Assembly: GCA_030435675.1 (NCBI GenBank)
Contig: CM059621.1
Coordinates: 16,554,001 to 16,618,000, forward strand
Source: Steinernema hermaphroditum
Taxonomy: Eukaryota > Nematoda > Chromadorea > Rhabditida > Steinernematidae
Direction of reading: 5' to 3'
Length of the DNA: 64,000 nt
Both the position numbers and the translations under genes were made by a program. Below, piece by piece: positions 21,596 to 31,984 of this stretch. Under the pieces are notes generated by a model. It was not told the DNA's origin and did not search any database. It was given only the letters and a program-made list of their open reading frames with translations. Within the stretch, counting starts at the first letter, position 1. The number at the start of each line of letters is the position of its first letter.

Positions 21596-22196
21596 TTATG
21601 GATTTATCCCTTATTATTGCTTATTATCGGGAATAGAAAACCTATTTTTGCGAAGAATCGTTTGTTATCCTAGCGGAAAGTGGTGGTCGGAAAGCCACTC
21701 GGGGATATCTGAAAGCTTGCTTTATGGGGCTTCATGGCCGGGGGGGGGGAAGGACCTTCTTAGGTAATGTTCAGATCCTCGATGATCCGGATCTGATGGT
21801 CTGGAATAAAGTGAAGACTTGTGAAGGACGGTAGCACATCATGCCGGAACTCTTGAGACGTCGGAAAGTGGTGGTGCAGTGAACTGATGTAAATACTTCC
21901 CCTATTCAGTCTACAGTTCGTTACACAGTCCGTCGGTCATATGTTTTCCCTCCTTCTTCGTTTCGCGTTTCTTATCCGTTGAGCAGTTCGTACCGCGTAT
22001 GTATAGGCAGAGACAGACCGGTTAATTTGAGAAGAAGCTGTCTAACTGGCGTTTATTTCAGAATCCAGCACTCTGCGTTCCATGGCGAATTCCCACTCAG
22101 CTGGTGTAGGGAGATCTCCGATGTTCTTATGAGTACAGTAAACTGGTTTAGGGCATCAGAGTGGGCGAGGGATGGGAAATTGTCGACGAAGAAGAG
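21596..22196. other. Intergenic spacer
   Basis: No gene recognised. Includes a G run at about 21740-21749. The last part is probably the 5' untranslated region of the zinc-finger gene; a further upstream exon near 22063-22101 could not be joined in phase. Confidence 0.4.
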
Positions 22197-25100
22197 ATGA
22201 CCGCAACGGTCGTCGAACGCGGAGATGGCAATCTGTACCTTGCCTACCCGCGCGACGAAATGGATCCTGGTTCGTCTCTCTCCTCTTTGAGCATTCCTAA
22301 TTTCGTCTCCTAGACTTTGACAGCGCGCATAGCATCGAGGTGGTGAACGGAAGCGACGGCACCGTGACGTTCCTGCTCACCCACGTCGTAAAAGTTGAAG
22401 TTCCCGAGCAGCCCGAGGAAGGTTCTTACAACTCGGAAGTGGCTGAAAGCGAACAAGAACAAGAGCAACAGCACGTCGAATCGACAGAGAAGATGCCGAC
22501 CGTGTGCGACATGGCAGACAGCTCGCAGGAGCTTCCCTGCAACAGCCTCCATGCCCTGCCGACTACAGTTGTTGACGACAACGGCAACCCGGTGGTGCTG
22601 CAAGAGATGCGCGCGAGCAGACAGCAGCTTCGTCTTCGCCGGAATCGTGTCTATGGATCATGTCTTTGTCCAGAGTGCGGACAGTCTTTTGTCAACACTG
22701 CGCGCCTAGAACGCCATCTGGCAGTCCACCAGGTGAGCATTTGTGCATATAGACAGCATGGGCGAAGTCAGTCTGTACTGAAGATTTTGTCTAGACAAAG
22801 CTGGTTGCAAGAGGTTCTGCTTATACTCAATATAGGCTGGAAACTTCTTATAGACCTTGTCTGTGTGTCTCGGCCAGTCCACTTTGATGGAGCGGTCGGC
22901 GTTGGGCGAAGCCTTTCGCTGTCTAGAGTGCAGCATAGACGCTATCTGATGTCTCGTGTTTCAGCCCTTCGGTTCGTTCCTGTGCCCTCTTTGTGGCAAG
23001 ACGTACAAGTACGAGTACAACCTATTCTTTCACTGGCGCCACAATTGCCGCGACCTGGGCGAACTCCTCTCGACCAAAGAGCGCAAGTCCATGGATGTCA
23101 ACTTGCTCCGCGAAACGGTCGAGACCGTGGCGCAGAAGAAGATCGAAATCGGACCCATCGACATCGGCCAGCGGGCGATTAAGCGCATGAGAATGGAACC
23201 GCCGACAATGTACACCACCGGGCAGAGCGACAAGAGAGGCGCCACGTGCGAGATCTGCGGAGTGTACATCCTGGCGGCGCACCTCCCGCGCCACGCCAGC
23301 GCGCACATCGGAAGTGAAGTGGTGCTCGACTCGCGTAGCCCTTGTGGAGGCTACTTCTGCGACCTGTGTGGGCTGCTGTTCAAGCAGCAGGCCAACCTGC
23401 ACAGACACTGGCGCACTAGCTGTCAGGAGATTCGAGTAAGTCATTTGTCTAGATGTCTAGACAGCTCAATGATCGTTTGTGACAGACGACCAGTACGGTC
23501 AGTCAACTAAACTTTGTCCGCTGTCTACTGGACTTGTCTAGGCAATTACTGCAAATGAACGCATCGTTTCTTTGTAGAGCAGCTTTCCGAAACTCAGCGG
23601 GACCGCAGAAATCGATCTCCCCATAGGAAATCTTCTCGATATGGTGAGCAATCTCCTGAAGCAGAAAGCCGTAACCGCCTACTTGAACCAACTTGATTCG
23701 GATGAGCCTCCCAGCAGCGAAAGTGTCGTTGTCATGGACGTGGACAAGGCGCAAGTACTTGAACGTATCGCTGAGCACTGCACGTTGACCACACACGAAA
23801 TGGAGCCAACGTCGCTGGAAGAGCTCGTCTTCGCTGATGACTACATGGACTCGGACATGCTCGAAGCGGACGACCACGGAGAGACGTTGTCGCTCTGGCA
23901 GTCGCTGTCTACGTCCCAACACAGGAACATCGCGTGGCAGTCGTCCCAAGACGGACCCATGCGCTGCGCCGAATGTCTTCGCACGTTCGCCAACGGCGGG
24001 CGCCTCGAGCGCCACATGGCGGTCTACCACTCCAGCACCGGATCCCACCAGTGCTCGCTCTGCGGCAACTGCTTCAAGTTCGACTACAACCTGCTGTACC
24101 ACTACCGCCGTGCATGTCCCTACACGAAGTCGTTCATCTCGCTGGAGGAGCGCGAGCAGATGGAGGCGGTCGACCTGCGGAAGGCGGTCCGAGTGCTGGC
24201 CGCGCAGGAGATGCAGCTGAACCCAGTGTTGGCGCCGCCTCTGCCCCTGGAGAAGGAGCGCGAGGGCGGTGGCGGAGACTCGGCGATGCGCCGGGAAAGG
24301 ATGAAGAAGCCCATCTCGTCGGAGATGCCACCTCCGCATCTCATGGAGCCAGTACCTGGCATTCGCGATGGTCGTCAGTGCGTCATTTGCGGTAAGTACA
24401 TTCTTGACTGTTGGCCGCACAGATCTCTCCGAGTCCGAGAATCTGCAAAATGAGAGAAACTGTCTGGAATCTGTAGACTGGAATATCCCTTGCAGACAAC
24501 ATTTTGCAGACTAGACAAACTTGATTGTTTAATGAATTGTATTTTGCTGAGAGCGGTCGAACCACATTAAGCAACATTACACTATCGCCATTTCAGCCGT
24601 ATTCTTCTATGGAAAAGGCGTTCTGGAGCGTCACATGAAGATGGCCCACGTATCGGAGTATGAACACTGGATGCTGCGACAAAAAGGAGGTCACGAAAGC
24701 GGAGAAATACGAGACGATGCCCTTGAACTGGATTTGGCGGGAGGCGAGAGGCACATCCACAAGAAGCCCGCACCGTCCGAAGATTTGCCTCCAGTTCTCA
24801 TTGCCGAAGAGCCCACCAGTCAAGTAAACGCTGTGGAAGTATGGAGATCTCTATAGGCGTCTTTTAGCCTGATGACGACCAGAACTATCAAGATGAAGAG
24901 TTCGTGTCAGGCGGCCTGCTCCGCTCCACCTACCAGATCGTCGACGAGTTCGGAAACGCCATCGCCCAGGCTAACGACTACGAAGAACTCCAGATTTTCA
25001 TGCGTGAGTCCCGCCTCGACACGACACGCTTCAAGATCATCCTACTTGAACTCCATGTAAGCGTTTCCGCAACATCAAAAGCTGACTCCACAAGTTTAGC

Positions 25101-25415
25101 AGGTGGAGAAGCAGCCCCAGCAGTTGCTCCTGCAGCCGGAGCGTGAGCACGAATCGCTCCCTCCCGAGGACTACATCGTGGACTTCCAAGAAGGTCGGAA
25201 CAGCGCCACATTCGTCATACAGGAACAGAGACGTTTCAGGTACCGATGCGAACTTACACTACTCCCCGGGACCAGGCAGTCAGGATATGTTCGCCGACCC
25301 CGATTTCGATGGAAGGCGTGGCTCGGAAGAAGACTTCGGATACGAAACAGGAGAAGAAGAGGAGGTGTACTACGAATCCGTCGGGCAGATCTACGAGAAA
25401 GACGGCACCCACTGA
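22197..25415 (+). CDS. C2H2 zinc-finger protein with seven fingers in a duplicated arrangement
   Basis: Eight exons in phase: 22197-22269, 22314-22732, 22965-23435, 23578-24391, 24597-24823, 24868-25056, 25100-25239, 25280-25415; about 822 residues. Fingers in order: CPECGQSF..RHLAVH, CPLCGKTY..HWRHNC, CEICGVYI..RHASAH, CDLCGLLF..HWRTSC, CAECLRTF..RHMAVYH, CSLCGNCF..HYRRAC and CVICGAVF..RHMKMAH. The last is split by an intron. Every second finger (2, 4, 6) ends in Cys, and finger pairs 1-2 and 5-6 are each followed by a similar linker (STKERKSMDVNLLRETV against SLEEREQMEAVDLRKAV). This indicates internal duplication of a finger-pair-plus-linker module. The C-terminus is acidic (ETGEEEEVYYE). 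It is likely a nuclear DNA-binding regulator; the orthologue is uncertain. Confidence 0.85.
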
Positions 25416-26290
25416 AGACCCGTGCACCATGTATTGCATTTTCCTATTTGTTGTTCTGTAACAGAAATTGTTTTGTTGTTTCACGTTGTGTGTTTTGCAT
25501 GTCCCACAGTCCAGAGTGCCGGGTGTATCTAGAGGTTTCAGAAGATGTCGCGCAGTGAAAGATCTTCTCTGTGGAAGTGATCCTCTCCGCCTGGACCTGC
25601 TCCCCGAGGTCTTCCTAAGTCGGGAATCAGAGCATATCTAAGCTAATCGTTTTGCGGATGCGTAGAGGCGTCATCTACCGTACCTCCATTCACGTTCTCG
25701 CTACCTTCTTGGAGGCGCGTCGCGTACCTTTCGCAAGCAGAAGAAGCAGGGGGGGGGCATGATTCACTTGCATCGACCCGAAGACGAAGGGGGAGGCATC
25801 GCCTGGGGAAACTTCGGGAGCGCCTCCGAGTGGATCGGACTACGCGAGGGCTCTCTCGAGGTTACAGGCGAGATTTGATGTATCGAGAATGCTCTATGGT
25901 GACTACGCACGTGTGATCTACGGTAACGAGAGGGTGGTCTCTGTATTTGATGGCTCTCTCGACAGAAGAAGTCCCTCAACTCGCACAACTTCGACCACCT
26001 GTGGAGGACAGTCGTCTAATTCTGGGGTGAGAAACGGTGGTATCAGCGCTAGGAATGTACGAGTAGCGCATCCCGCTGCTCCTTCAACTGTTTTTTTTTC
26101 GGCGCTCCGAAAATGGTCTCTCACCCTCTCACCTATCGTTTCTTTCTGCCAAATAGCACTGCTTTGCTTGAGGAAACAAACTTAGCACACGAACGCAGTT
26201 TATTGAACAGCACTATTCAACAATAAAAAACAAGCGTACCACAAGGATGACACAAACAAGGGTGCGTAGAACGGTAAATGCGAGCGGGTC
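25416..26290. other. Intergenic spacer
   Basis: No convincing gene. Includes a G run near 25750 and a T run near 26090. Confidence 0.4.
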
Positions 26291-26690
26291 TCACTTCTTA
26301 CGCGCTTTGTCTTTGCACGCCCTGCGTTTGCGACCCTTGGGCGATTCTGCTTTGGGCTTCATGGGCAAGTTCCACGCTTCAGACCTATTGGAATCGATGT
26401 CCTCCTCTGCGAAGAATTCGCTGAACACCTTGCTCGTTTGATTTATGATATCCTAAAAGCAGAAAGGTCAAAGAAGAGCGTCTCTCAATATTAACTCAGC
26501 AAAAGAAAGTCAATGCGTTTCAACAGGTCAACAGTCCTACGGCATTCATCGAGTTTTTGCTCCAGGAGAGAGGGCTGCAGACCTTCCTGCAAAGAAAACA
26601 TGAACAAATGAACGTGACCAGCTGTCCTACTTGAATATACTCCTGAATCGCCCATTCACTGATTTCATCCATACCCATAAAAAAACTCAT
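26291..26690 (-). CDS. Small hypothetical protein with basic C-terminus
   Basis: Exon 26690-26631 (MSFFMGMDEISEWAIQEYIQ) joins in phase to an exon starting at 26586 (EGLQPSLLEQKLDECRRTVDLLKRID). An exon at 26452-26291 codes DIINQTSKVFSEFF, then a basic tail PKGRKRRACKDKARKK and a stop. The donor that joins the second and third exons is unclear: no strong phase-0 GT is visible, so the middle is uncertain. The helical N-terminus and basic tail suggest a small nuclear protein. Not recognised. Confidence 0.45.
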
Positions 26691-26829
26691 GTTATGTTTT
26701 GAACAGCTGCGCCTTACAGTTGTTGGCAGCAGGTTGTGGAGGTTCAAGCAAGATCTCTTCAGCAACGTATGGCGTGGAACGCTGCGCTTCCTCTGGAGAA
26801 ACTGATGATATGATGTAAGCAGAAAGCAG

Positions 26830-27069
26830 CTCCTCCTTTGGCGGCTCCTTGCTACTTGCTGGGGACGATCCTTCCGGTGCCGGTGTCGTCGATCTGGAAG
26901 CGAGAAAGGCCTGCGAGAAAGTGTGCCGAAGTACCCGCTGCGTCTTGTTCTACTGGATGACGACGACGTGGGTCCCGGCGTAGGAGAGTCCGAGCTTGTT
27001 CTGACTGCCTGAAGAAGATGATGCATTAGCGGACTTAGCACTGGAAGAGGAGTTCGAGACGGAAGGCAT
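26830..27069 (-). pseudogene. Truncated, internally deleted copy of the forkhead-TBP gene
   Basis: Starting at ATG 27069, the sequence follows the start of the gene at 16888: MPSVSNSS, an alternative-intron-like stretch, then NKLGLSYAG. It then lacks roughly 100 bases of the forkhead region and resumes at NKTQRVLRHTFSQ after an in-frame TAG. It next matches the region coding RFQIDD..GTGRIVPSKQ and stops being similar near 26830. No TBP part is present. It is a partial duplication that has decayed. Confidence 0.85.
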
Positions 27070-27199
27070 GTCTCATCTGTAGACGCAAATGCTTTCTGAA
27101 CAATGAGACAGGAACACTTTTCTCTGTCTCCCAATGAGACTCGACAACTTGCTATCCCATATAAGCCCAGCAGAACGGAAAGACGGGCAAGCAGCAGCA

Positions 27200-27583
27200 A
27201 TGGCTCAATCCGTTCCCCCTGGAGACATCAACACCCAGCCCGGCACGAAGATCGTCTTCAACGCCCCGTACGACGACAAGCACACCTACCACATCAAGAT
27301 CACCAATGCTGGAGGACGTCGCATCGGATGGGCCATCAAGACCACCAACATGAAGCGCCTCGGAGTCGACCCTCCCTGCGGAGTTCTGGACCCCAAGGAG
27401 AACGTGCTGATGGCCGTGTCCTGTGACTGCTTCGTCTACGGACAGGAAGACACCAACAACGACCGCATCACCATCGAGTGGACCAACACCCCCGACGGTG
27501 CCGCCAAGCAGTTCCGCCGCGAATGGTTCCAGGGAGACGGTATGGTCCGCCGCAAGAACCTCCCCATCGAATACAACCCTTAA
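27200..27583 (+). CDS. msp: Major sperm protein (MSP), 127 residues
   Basis: Intronless frame coding the full canonical [13 protein letters not shown] start, [47 protein letters not shown] and the [23 protein letters not shown] end. Length and sequence are standard for the family. MSP polymerises to drive amoeboid sperm motility and is released as a signal for oocyte maturation. A TATA-like CATATAAG lies about 40 bp upstream. It is typically expressed only in spermatocytes. It is a strong marker that this is nematode DNA. Confidence 0.98.
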   Translation: MAQSVPPGDINTQPGTKIVFNAPYDDKHTYHIKITNAGGRRIGWAIKTTNMKRLGVDPPCGVLDPKENVLMAVSCDCFVYGQEDTNNDRITIEWTNTPDGAAKQFRREWFQGDGMVRRKNLPIEYNP

Positions 27584-27837
27584 GTATTCTCTGGTGTGAT
27601 CTGTGTGTATGTGTGCTGGATAAAAGATGTGTTTGTTTATTTCTTTCGTTCCGTTTGTTTCCCTGCTCAATTCAAACTGTGCGCTATCCTAGTTTTTCGA
27701 AAGTTGATGGTCTTGGGACGACAACAGCTGCGAGCGAGAGGCATTTTTCTAGGATTGCTTGCCCTTGTTCGGCTTCGTCGCTGCTCTCTTTGCGACGTTG
27801 AATCGATTTTTGCAAATCGCAAATTTCACGCTCTACC

Positions 27838-29203
27838 ATGTCTGGTAAGTTTTCGCCTCTTTTTGAGCCTTTGTTATCGTTCTCGTTCTAGACTTGATGC
27901 TTAACCAGCCACAGATCTCCACGGTTGAAGGTAGGAGTATTTTTTATTTCAGTGGTGTCAAATGACTCTTCTTTTGCAGACAATATGGATGTCCAACTCA
28001 AACCCGATGTCAAGATGGATGCGCACGGTTTGTTTGGAGTGTTTTTATGCCGAAATTATTTATCGTCTTTGTAGTGCACGAAATCCAGAAACCTGCAGAA
28101 GTGGTCATGGAAGAAGCTGCTCCTCTGCCTGTGGAAGGTATACAATGTCATACAATTGTTTTTATGATACCTTCGCTATTGTTAGATCACGAAGCTCAGG
28201 TTGCTGAACTGGATGGCCGTGAAGAAATCACTGCCGAAAACACAAGCACGGAAAGCTACGGACAGCCCATGTCCGATATTGCCAAGGAGCAAAATGGTAC
28301 CTACCTGTCCCAGTTTTAACCGCAGCTTAACAACCGCTGTTTAGGTGTAGCTACCCAGGATGTCCCCGATTCTACTATGGAAGGACTCACTGCTGTGCCC
28401 AATATGGAAGTTGGTGCGCAAAGTGATCCAGAATCCAAGCACAACGAGCAAGGTGATCTCGTCCGTCATTCGCTGTATAATAATTGCGTCATTTAGGCGA
28501 TGAAATCCAGGAAACTGCTGAAGCGAAAGCTGAAGAGCCTATCGCTTCTCATGTTATGGTTCCCGCCGAAAGTAGGCTCTTGCGCATTCTTTGTAAACTT
28601 CTTATGTGTGTGTTGCAGCTAAGCACGTTGGAAGCGGTGATGCTACCACCCAGGAGCAACCGCGCAGTGGTGATAAGGATCTGCGCCCTGTAGATGTGCA
28701 GATGGAGTCGGAGACCCCTCAGAACGAGCAAAGTGGAGAAGACTCAGAACATTCTGCTAAAGTTGAATCAACTGGTTAGCAGCTATCTCTCCCTAGTATT
28801 CAGTTGAATTTGGTTAATTTCAGAGGCGGAAGATGAGAGCTCTCCATGCAAGCGTGAGAGTGGCCGATGTCCCGTGCACTCTACCGCTCGGCTCTACTCC
28901 CCGGAAGTTGGAGAAATGATTGCGAACAACAGCTTTTTCATTGTGCAGATTCTTTGTGGACTTTTCTACGTACTGATGAAAATGAAGGCATTGAGGGACT
29001 ACGGTTCTGAAGTCCTCGAGCGCGTCCAAAAGAATTTCCTCAAGCCTACCATCGAGCAGCCAGAAGGTAATCAACTGTCTTTCGGAAAAGTGTTCCTAAA
29101 AGTGGTGAACATTTCAGGTGTTTCGGAAAACGACGGAAGCCAGGGCAGTTCTGATATGCAAAAAGCAGCCGAACAGGATCCAGCTGTTGAGATCAGTGCC
29201 TAA
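27838..29203 (+). CDS. Acidic protein built from symmetric phase-1 exons (311 residues)
   Basis: Ten exons, every junction in phase 1: 27838-27844, 27892-27930, 27980-28027, 28075-28137, 28186-28296, 28345-28452, 28497-28571, 28619-28774, 28824-29066, 29118-29203. The first 170 or so residues are acidic, repetitive and probably disordered, with recurring Val/Glu/Met/Gln words (VMEEAAPLPVE, QETAEAKAEEP, VQMESETPQNEQ). Exon 9 codes a different, likely folded helix region (NNSFFIVQILCGLFYVLMKMKALRDYG) after a Cys-containing stretch PCKRESGRCP. Because each internal exon is a multiple of three, any can be skipped without a frameshift. It lies 255 bp downstream of MSP on the same strand. Not recognised. 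Confidence 0.75.
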
Positions 29204-30124
29204 TTTCCAACGGAGTGTTGTAATTTTCTATGTTTTGTTTTAACCGTTAGTTGTAATTGCACAAATCTGTGACTGATAAATTGTAATTTTGCTATTTTTC
29301 CATATGCCTTGGTTGTCTATGCATTTGATTACTTGGATGGGATAGCCAACACTGACATCCCACCGGTATAAAGGCGGTTTCTTTCTGTCACTCATCTTGC
29401 AACAGTTATACAGGGTCAACCTATTCAGCTGCCGACAACGTTTCAGTATGCATCATATTCTCGAATGCTCCATCGTGTGTCACAGGTGACAAAGCAAAAA
29501 AGGAAAGAGTGAAACGAAAAGTCTGTCGGCAATGGAGCATGAGAAGCAAATCAACCGTCATATGCTCAAACTTCCATTTGTTAGGCGCTTAGAGACTGGT
29601 CAGAATATCGCCAACATTTCCATCAGCATGACACACCGTGATTCATCCCCGTGAATTTGATCGAAAGTTAATTGAGCACGTTATCCGGAAATTTTAGTGC
29701 CACGTAGGCACATGAGGCACATGCGAAGAAGACCCATCAAGGGGTGTCTTCTCGCAGCAGTGAATGTGAGGGATGTCTCCTTCTTGTTCGTTTGCGATCG
29801 TTTGTCTGTTTTTGTGAAAAAAACCAGACTGATCGATGTTTACTAGTCGCATTTGTTTCCACCACTGGTCCTGAGACGATTGCATGCCACCGTATACGAC
29901 GCGCGGCATCATGTTAGGCCAGAGCAGTTGGTACCGCAGGCAATTGAGAATTTTCGTGTTGGTTTCTGGCGAATTTTGCCGTTTTCGGTTGTCGCTGTGT
30001 GTCATTTGGCGCTAACCAGGTACTCCGTGTTCTTGGTGTAAGCGGAGTTTCTTCCTTGATGTCCGTGTGCTTTATACCGCGTAGCAATGGCTTGAGCAAG
30101 TGACTATTTTCCCTTGTTTCAGAA
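29204..30124. other. Intergenic, includes a TATA-type sequence
   Basis: Contains GGTATAAAGGCGG at about 29366, a good TATA box with no recognised gene downstream until the histone gene. A minus-strand open frame at 29694-30005 has Trp-rich, transposase-flavoured residues but no recognisable motif. A TTGTTTCAG acceptor ends two bases before the histone ATG. Confidence 0.4.
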
Positions 30125-30544
30125 ATGGCTCGAACCAAGCAAAGCGCTCACAAGACCCCGCCAACTGGAGGCAAGTCAGGGCGCAAGAACCTGGCAACGA
30201 AGGCTGCACGCAAGACTGCGCCTCCTCCCGTCGGAGGTATCAAGAAGCCGCGCCGTTTTCGTCCTGGAACCATCGCCTTGCGCGAGATCCGCAAGTACCA
30301 GAAATCGACGGACCTGCTCCTCCGCAAGCTGCCCTTCCAGCGCCTCGTCCGCGAAATCGCCCAGGACTTCAAGACCGACTTGCGCTTCCAGTCGTCAGCC
30401 GTTCTCGCTCTGCAGGAAGCCGCTGAAGCGTACCTTGTTGGAATCTTCGAGGACACCAACTTGTGCGCCATCCACGCGAAGCGAGTGACCATCATGCCTC
30501 GTGACATCCAGCTTGCCCGCCGTATCCGTGGAGAACGGTTCTAA
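30125..30544 (+). CDS. Divergent histone H3 variant, 139 residues
   Basis: Nucleosome core histone with a full H3 fold: [59 protein letters not shown] and [17 protein letters not shown]. The tail diverges from canonical H3: [20 protein letters not shown]. Lys4, Lys9 and the Lys14 and Lys27 equivalents are kept. Arg8 is His, Ser10 is Thr, Ser28 is Thr, a Pro-Pro is inserted after position 10, and PPPVGG replaces the SA-P-S/A-TGG region. The C-terminus ends in Phe instead of Ala. The core differs at [14 protein letters not shown]. The length is 3-4 residues more than H3. It is intronless in the coding region. It is too conserved in the core to be a pseudogene; germline or sperm use is a guess from the neighbouring MSP. 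Confidence 0.93.
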   Translation: MARTKQSAHKTPPTGGKSGRKNLATKAARKTAPPPVGGIKKPRRFRPGTIALREIRKYQKSTDLLLRKLPFQRLVREIAQDFKTDLRFQSSAVLALQEAAEAYLVGIFEDTNLCAIHAKRVTIMPRDIQLARRIRGERF

Positions 30545-30574
30545 GTCGCCGACATCTGAAGAAAAACCCCCAAC

Positions 30575-30590
30575 GGCCCTCTTTAGGGCC
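30575..30590 (+). terminator. Replication-type histone mRNA 3' stem-loop
   Basis: GGCCCTCTTTAGGGCC: a perfect 6-bp stem with a 4-nt loop, flanked by AA at the 5' side and ACAA at the 3' side, 30 bp after the H3 stop. This is the consensus SLBP-binding histone stem-loop. An AATAAA follows at 30601-30606, so both processing modes may be available. Confidence 0.95.
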
Positions 30591-30606
30591 ACAACTTGCA
30601 AATAAA

Positions 30607-31096
30607 ACTAACGGTGCCTACGGCATCGATTTCAGGAATATGTGATTGGCAGGCAGGTTGATTGTCTCCCTATGGTTTTCATATAACATGAGTTCTTGAC
30701 AGTCAACTTTATGTCGGAGTTGTGAAACGGTCCAGTTGCCTATGGAAGTGTATATGATATCGAAGCCGTTTCGAAATATTTAGCGCGTATCGGTTGAACA
30801 GCTAGAGTTGAACCTGTACCTTTACCAGCAGTCGCTGGCGCTCTGTGAAGGTGATCACAGTTACATTCTGGGGGCGTTCTGCTCATTTTCACTCGATCGT
30901 GTATCATCGTGGTTGATTATCGCTTGGAGTTGAATCCACCGAGCGGCCGCTCAATGCTAGGCGTTTCCAAAGTGTCTACAGACGTAATTTGTGTCTGCAG
31001 GTTTTAGACAGACTGTGTTTGCAGCATAAAAGGTCAGTTCACACGACAGTCGGCTCAGTCGACCAGCTGTAACCGCCGTGGACAGCCGTGAGCACC
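30607..31096. other. Intergenic with TATA-like promoter of the next gene
   Basis: No gene recognised. AGCATAAAAGG at about 31021-31031 lies 65-75 bp before the next ATG and may be its TATA box. Confidence 0.4.
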
Positions 31097-31495
31097 ATGA
31101 ACGCCGACCGTAAAGATATTAAGGCCGATATCGACGCCGATGACTCCAGCCAACTGTGAGTGCAACCGACTGCTCCTTTCCAACTCATCTGCATCCATTT
31201 CAGGTCCATGTGGGACAAGGGCAAGCTGATCGATCAGCTAATGGAGGAACGCCGCATGCTGAAACATTATCTGCACAAGGAACAACAAGACCAAGAGCCC
31301 GAGTCTGACGATCTCTATCTAGATCTGGTGCTGCGCTTGAATCGTGCTGTTACGGAAACTCTGTGTACACAAGTGGGACGCTCGTTCGATGTCGATGGGA
31401 AGAAGACAGTCGGAGGTCAGCGTGCTGCAGATAAGGAACCAACGAAACGCGAGAAGAAGCACGTCATGAAGAAAAATGGAAAGAAGCAGAAGTGA
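31097..31495 (+). CDS. Small basic hypothetical protein (116 residues)
   Basis: Two exons in phase 2: 31097-31155 and 31204-31495. The protein begins acidic (KADIDADDSS), has a helical middle (GKLIDQLMEERRMLKHYLHKEQQ followed by LYLDLVLRLNRAVTETL) and ends in a Lys-rich tail (KREKKHVMKKNGKKQK). It is probably nuclear or RNA/DNA associated by charge; no family recognised. The histone H3 variant lies upstream and a kinase downstream on the same strand, but gaps of about 500 bp argue against an operon. Confidence 0.7.
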
Positions 31496-31984
31496 ATGTT
31501 TTTTCTTATATTTGGGTGGTTTTGTTGTAGTAATATGAATATTTAACTATGCCTGTTGACCGTGTGTTCATGAGGAGCTCAATGTCTGCAGCAGAAATCT
31601 GTACAAAGGCTTCGAAGAATTTGTTGAGTCAGCTGAGTTAGCGCTCTAATATAACCGGGTCTAACTGAATTCTATATTTCGCTTAATGCTTCCACTGTCA
31701 CCTTTGTTCGTCTATTGCCCCTGCTTACATAACATAATTCACGTGAAGTTCGCTTACTCAGGAACGGCAAGAGGGAGACGGAAACGGTTTGCAATGTAGG
31801 CCAGGCCGCAGGTTTGCAACGTAATGCCGTAGATGATATCATCTCCTCTTGTGGTGCATGATCGGTGGAAGAGCTCTTTCAGAAGCGTAAGTGTCTGCAG
31901 AAACCCGTCTACAGTCTACATCCCAGCTCCAGACTGCGGTCATCAGGCATTCCCTCAGTTTCATAGTCACCGTCCGGTCGTTTG
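31496..31984. other. Intergenic spacer
   Basis: Nothing recognised apart from the 5' flank of the kinase gene. Confidence 0.4.

Noticed and set aside
23503..24420. 305-residue open frame on the minus strand
   Set aside because: It is antisense to the zinc-finger exon 23578-24391, whose fingers are unmistakable; the frame is open only because of the GC-rich codons opposite.
29694..30005. Minus-strand open frame with Trp-rich, transposase-like flavour
   Set aside because: No DDE/D motif or recognisable mariner signature, no terminal repeats, and no splice structure; not enough to call a transposon.
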